This document shows, one piece after another, positions 62,257 through 64,000 of a stretch of DNA of 64,000 nt. The notes beneath the pieces were generated by a model. It did not search any database. It was given only the letters and a program-made list of their open reading frames with translations, and was not told where the DNA came from. This DNA comes from Priestia filamentosa (GTDB lineage Bacteria > Bacillota > Bacilli > Bacillales > Bacillaceae_H). The position numbers and the translations under genes were made by a program. The stretch's first letter is position 1; each line of letters starts with the position of its first letter. The DNA is taken from NCBI RefSeq assembly GCF_900177535.1, contig NZ_FXAJ01000002.1:1116001-1180000 (forward strand), given 5' to 3'.

Positions 62257-62875
62257 TCCGTTGTTCCCTCCTTCTTTTCTTCTCTAGAGCCTGAACGTCT
62301 TCTATCGTTTGAACATTTTGGGCGTACCAATCTATTAGAACCCGCTCAATATACTTCCAGTTTCGAATATTTCGTTCTACGGCTATCTTCATAGCCGCAA
62401 TGATGACCTCATGGTTCCCATTAAAGTCACTAACCCACTTAGTAATATGTTCAGCAATCATCGGGGCTAGAATCCCGATTTGTTGCTGGTAGAACTCATG
62501 AGCACTTGTTCGTTTAGAACAGGATTCTACTTGCTCTGTTTTTGATTGAACTTCTTTTGGTTTTTGATATGTTGTTAGCTTTTGATAGTCGTCATAACGA
62601 TTGACCGTAATTAAAATACCTTTATTTTGTTTCAAGGTCTCTTTTTGAATGAGTCCTTGCTGTTCTAATCGCTTAATCGAGTTGCTTATCACATTGACTG
62701 TAACTCTTAAGTCCTTGGCTAACTCCTTAATGACATAACGTTGCTGTCCTCGCTCACAATAGTCGGTTGTAGCAAAATTCGCCTCATCAACAAATAGTCC
62801 ATATAAAGCTTTATCAAATCGGTTTGAGAAAGATAGACGGGGCTTGATGACGTACCCCGTTGTGAAATTGTTCAT
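62114..62875 (-). CDS. DnaD-domain replication initiation protein
   Basis: 253 aa from the ATG at 62875 (MNNFTTGYVIKPRLSF). Winged-helix N-terminus (KELAKDLRVTVNVISNSIKR LEQQG as seen, split here) and a DnaD/DnaB_2 region near 150-205 (VIIAAMKIAVERNIRNWKYI; VLIDWYAQNVQTIEDV). The tail (residues 205-253) is Arg/Lys-rich and disordered; it is encoded by the DNA shared with the loader gene. GGAG nine bases before the start. Confidence 0.9.
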   Translation of the reverse strand: MNNFTTGYVIKPRLSFSNRFDKALYGLFVDEANFATTDYCERGQQRYVIKELAKDLRVTVNVISNSIKRLEQQGLIQKETLKQNKGILITVNRYDDYQKLTTYQKPKEVQSKTEQVESCSKRTSAHEFYQQQIGILAPMIAEHITKWVSDFNGNHEVIIAAMKIAVERNIRNWKYIERVLIDWYAQNVQTIEDVQALEKKRRREQRNASSQQTVQKYGRSAPRSSPKDKRTTSEFYKPTPDRNDIDLDIGDLL

Positions 62876-62893
62876 GCCCCGCATCTCCTTCCA

Positions 62894-63049
62894 TCATTTC
62901 TTCCTACATACAGCGTGATATTTTTCTATCCTTACAAGTTCATAGTCTGGATGGTATTTTGATAAAAACTCTTTGATGTACTGCTCATATTGTTCTGTAT
63001 TGGAAGACATCCACTTGTAACAATGAGGAAAGGATATCTTGTATTCCAT
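62894..63049 (-). CDS. Small hypothetical phage protein (51 aa)
   Basis: The ATG overlaps the RecT stop (TAATG). Product MEYKISFPHCYKWMSSNTEQ and then YEQYIKEFLSKYHPDYELV. Co-translated with recT. Not recognised. Confidence 0.65.
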   Translation of the reverse strand: MEYKISFPHCYKWMSSNTEQYEQYIKEFLSKYHPDYELVRIEKYHAVCRKK

Positions 63050-63963
63050 TACTTAAATGGCAACTCCTCGTCTTGAATTTCAACGCCATCAAATACACTT
63101 GGTTTCTCTGGCTTAGAAGGCTTCGTTTCCTCTTCGAACTGTTCATCTTCCACTTGATACTCGGCATCAATGAAAGCATCTCCAAACTGTCCTTCTTTAA
63201 CCTTGCTGACCGAGTTATCCTGGTTTAGCCCTTCCATTACCGTTCTCGCTTCCTGTTGCTCAATGGAGATAGGCGCTGTTTTCAGCAATTTAATCAAAAC
63301 CGTTTTCTTTGCCATCTCTGTGAAGTGGTCTTTCCATGGGCCGAATACGGTTCCGTTCTTTTTACTTTTGGTAAAACGATCTCGGTGACGCTCTACTTGT
63401 TTTCGACTCATCACAATAAAGTCATACGCTCCATCTTTCAGCTTGTACACGGCATAGAAATGAGTGATTTTATCTCCATCTTCTTCACCCGTTGGCTTAT
63501 GTTTTAAATCTTTTTCTAGACCGTAACTGTATTCGAACTCGTCTCCCTCATAAACTTCATGCGCATAAACGCTGGTAATTTCACCTGTTCGTCTCGCTAA
63601 ATCGATGAGCCCTCGATACCCTAATTGAAATTGGGCTTCCATGCGATTGGTCTTGTTATTCTTGAAAGGTACAATATACGCATGACCAAGAAGGTTTGGT
63701 TCAACTCCCAGAATCGAACAATTTACAACCGCTCCTACAATTGTTTCGGGTGTGCATTCCATTAACTTGGGGTTACGACTAACAGCGTTCAATCCGATAC
63801 GTACAAGCCGTTCAGGTGTCACGTGCTTAGGAGCAATGGATTTAATCGCTTTAAACTGGTCTTTGAACATATCGCTAAGTTGTCCTTGAAAACTATTCGG
63901 TTGTTTCGCCATACTATTGTTCTTCTTGGCTAATTGACTTTTTACAGATTGATTCGTTGCCAT
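63049..63963 (-). CDS. recT: RecT-family single-strand annealing protein
   Basis: 304 aa. FKAIKSIAPKHVTPERLVRI, NPKLMECTPETIVGAVVNCS, ILGVEPNLLGHAYIVPF, FQLGYRGLIDLARRTGEI and the later GPWKDHFTEMAKKTVLIKLL are the classical RecT core. The acidic C-terminal tail ends EELPFK. It pairs homologous ssDNA, normally with a 5' exonuclease encoded just upstream. GGGGGAT before the ATG. Confidence 0.93.
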   Translation of the reverse strand: MATNQSVKSQLAKKNNSMAKQPNSFQGQLSDMFKDQFKAIKSIAPKHVTPERLVRIGLNAVSRNPKLMECTPETIVGAVVNCSILGVEPNLLGHAYIVPFKNNKTNRMEAQFQLGYRGLIDLARRTGEITSVYAHEVYEGDEFEYSYGLEKDLKHKPTGEEDGDKITHFYAVYKLKDGAYDFIVMSRKQVERHRDRFTKSKKNGTVFGPWKDHFTEMAKKTVLIKLLKTAPISIEQQEARTVMEGLNQDNSVSKVKEGQFGDAFIDAEYQVEDEQFEEETKPSKPEKPSVFDGVEIQDEELPFK

Positions 63964-63976
63964 TTATAAATCCCCC

Positions 63977-64000
63977 TTACTTAAAACTGAATCTACGGTA
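63977..64000 (-). CDS. End of upstream gene, probably YqaJ-type exonuclease
   Basis: Seven codons (YRRFSFK) and a TAA stop 13 bases before the RecT start. In RecT modules of Bacillus prophages this position holds the YqaJ exonuclease. The family cannot be confirmed from seven residues. Confidence 0.4.
   Translation of the reverse strand, partial: YRRFSFK

Larger units (their letters stand above)
25464..64000 (-). mobile_element. Prophage (partial, left end to beyond window)
   Basis: A long, mostly co-oriented block with lysis, tail, head, packaging, late-regulator and replication genes in the order of temperate siphoviruses related to PBSX/SPP1-type heads. It begins at the interrupted amidohydrolase and is still in its early region at 64000, so integrase and lysogeny genes lie outside the window. 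Accessory genes with their own terminators interrupt the module at four places. Confidence 0.85.

Overview
The window comes from a low-GC Gram-positive spore former of the Bacillaceae. Gene content (SelO, RsbRD-type stressosome proteins, YuxK/DoxX, SLH protein, PBSX/skin-like prophage genes) and codon use suggest a Bacillus or Priestia megaterium-like genome. No rRNA, tRNA or CRISPR array was seen.

Positions 1-16 kb hold chromosomal metabolism. After the 5' end of selO and a decayed DUF2306 membrane gene comes a sugar locus on the minus strand. Reading downstream from 13.6 kb, it encodes a GH13_18 sugar phosphorylase, an ABC solute-binding protein, two permeases, a medium-chain dehydrogenase, a TIM-barrel epimerase, a Gfo/Idh/MocA dehydrogenase, a GH65 phosphorylase, beta-phosphoglucomutase and, after a gap, a UgpC/MsmX-type ATPase. 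A divergent LacI regulator sits upstream. This is the gene order of E. coli ycjMNOPQRSTUV with regulator ycjW. A glycerate-kinase remnant between the GH65 and phosphoglucomutase genes points to glucosylglycerate as a present or former substrate. A perfect-spacing sigma-A promoter and cre/LacI-type operators lie in the divergent intergenic region.

Positions 15-25 kb hold ordinary core genes: an SLH-domain surface protein, a YwhH/YbaK-type deacylase, an EamA exporter with a divergent LysR regulator, an AEC transporter, an RsbRD-like STAS protein, small hypotheticals, and a YuxK-DoxX-microprotein operon. Several decayed genes are scattered among them (carboxylesterase, cytidine deaminase, SF0329-like).

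At about 25.46 kb an M20 amidohydrolase gene is cut at its conserved zinc-motif codons, followed by a cluster of TGTGGTCA direct repeats. I read this as the attachment end of a large prophage that runs to, and beyond, position 64,000. The prophage reads mainly on the minus strand. From right to left it has RecT, DnaD, a DnaC-type loader, small early proteins, an ArpU late regulator, terminase, portal, a head protein with an N-terminal SpaA/Cna-B-like domain, scaffold, capsid, connector and tail genes (with a -1 frameshifted tail chaperone), tape measure, Dit, tail spike, holin and amidase.

Accessory cargo is inserted at four places. At 25.5-31.4 kb lie a secreted polymorphic toxin, tandem immunity genes and a second RsbRD-like gene. 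At 41.8-42.9 kb are a lipoprotein and a CbrC-family gene. At 51.3-55.0 kb are small membrane proteins, two Spo0E-like proteins and a 28-residue hydrophobic peptide. At 55.7-60.6 kb are membrane proteins, a C1q/BclA-C-like protein and a Cys-rich repeat gene. Between the second RsbRD gene and the amidase is a 1.8 kb gene-free stretch with nine intrinsic-terminator-like hairpins and diverged AT-rich repeats, which may be a set of small RNAs.
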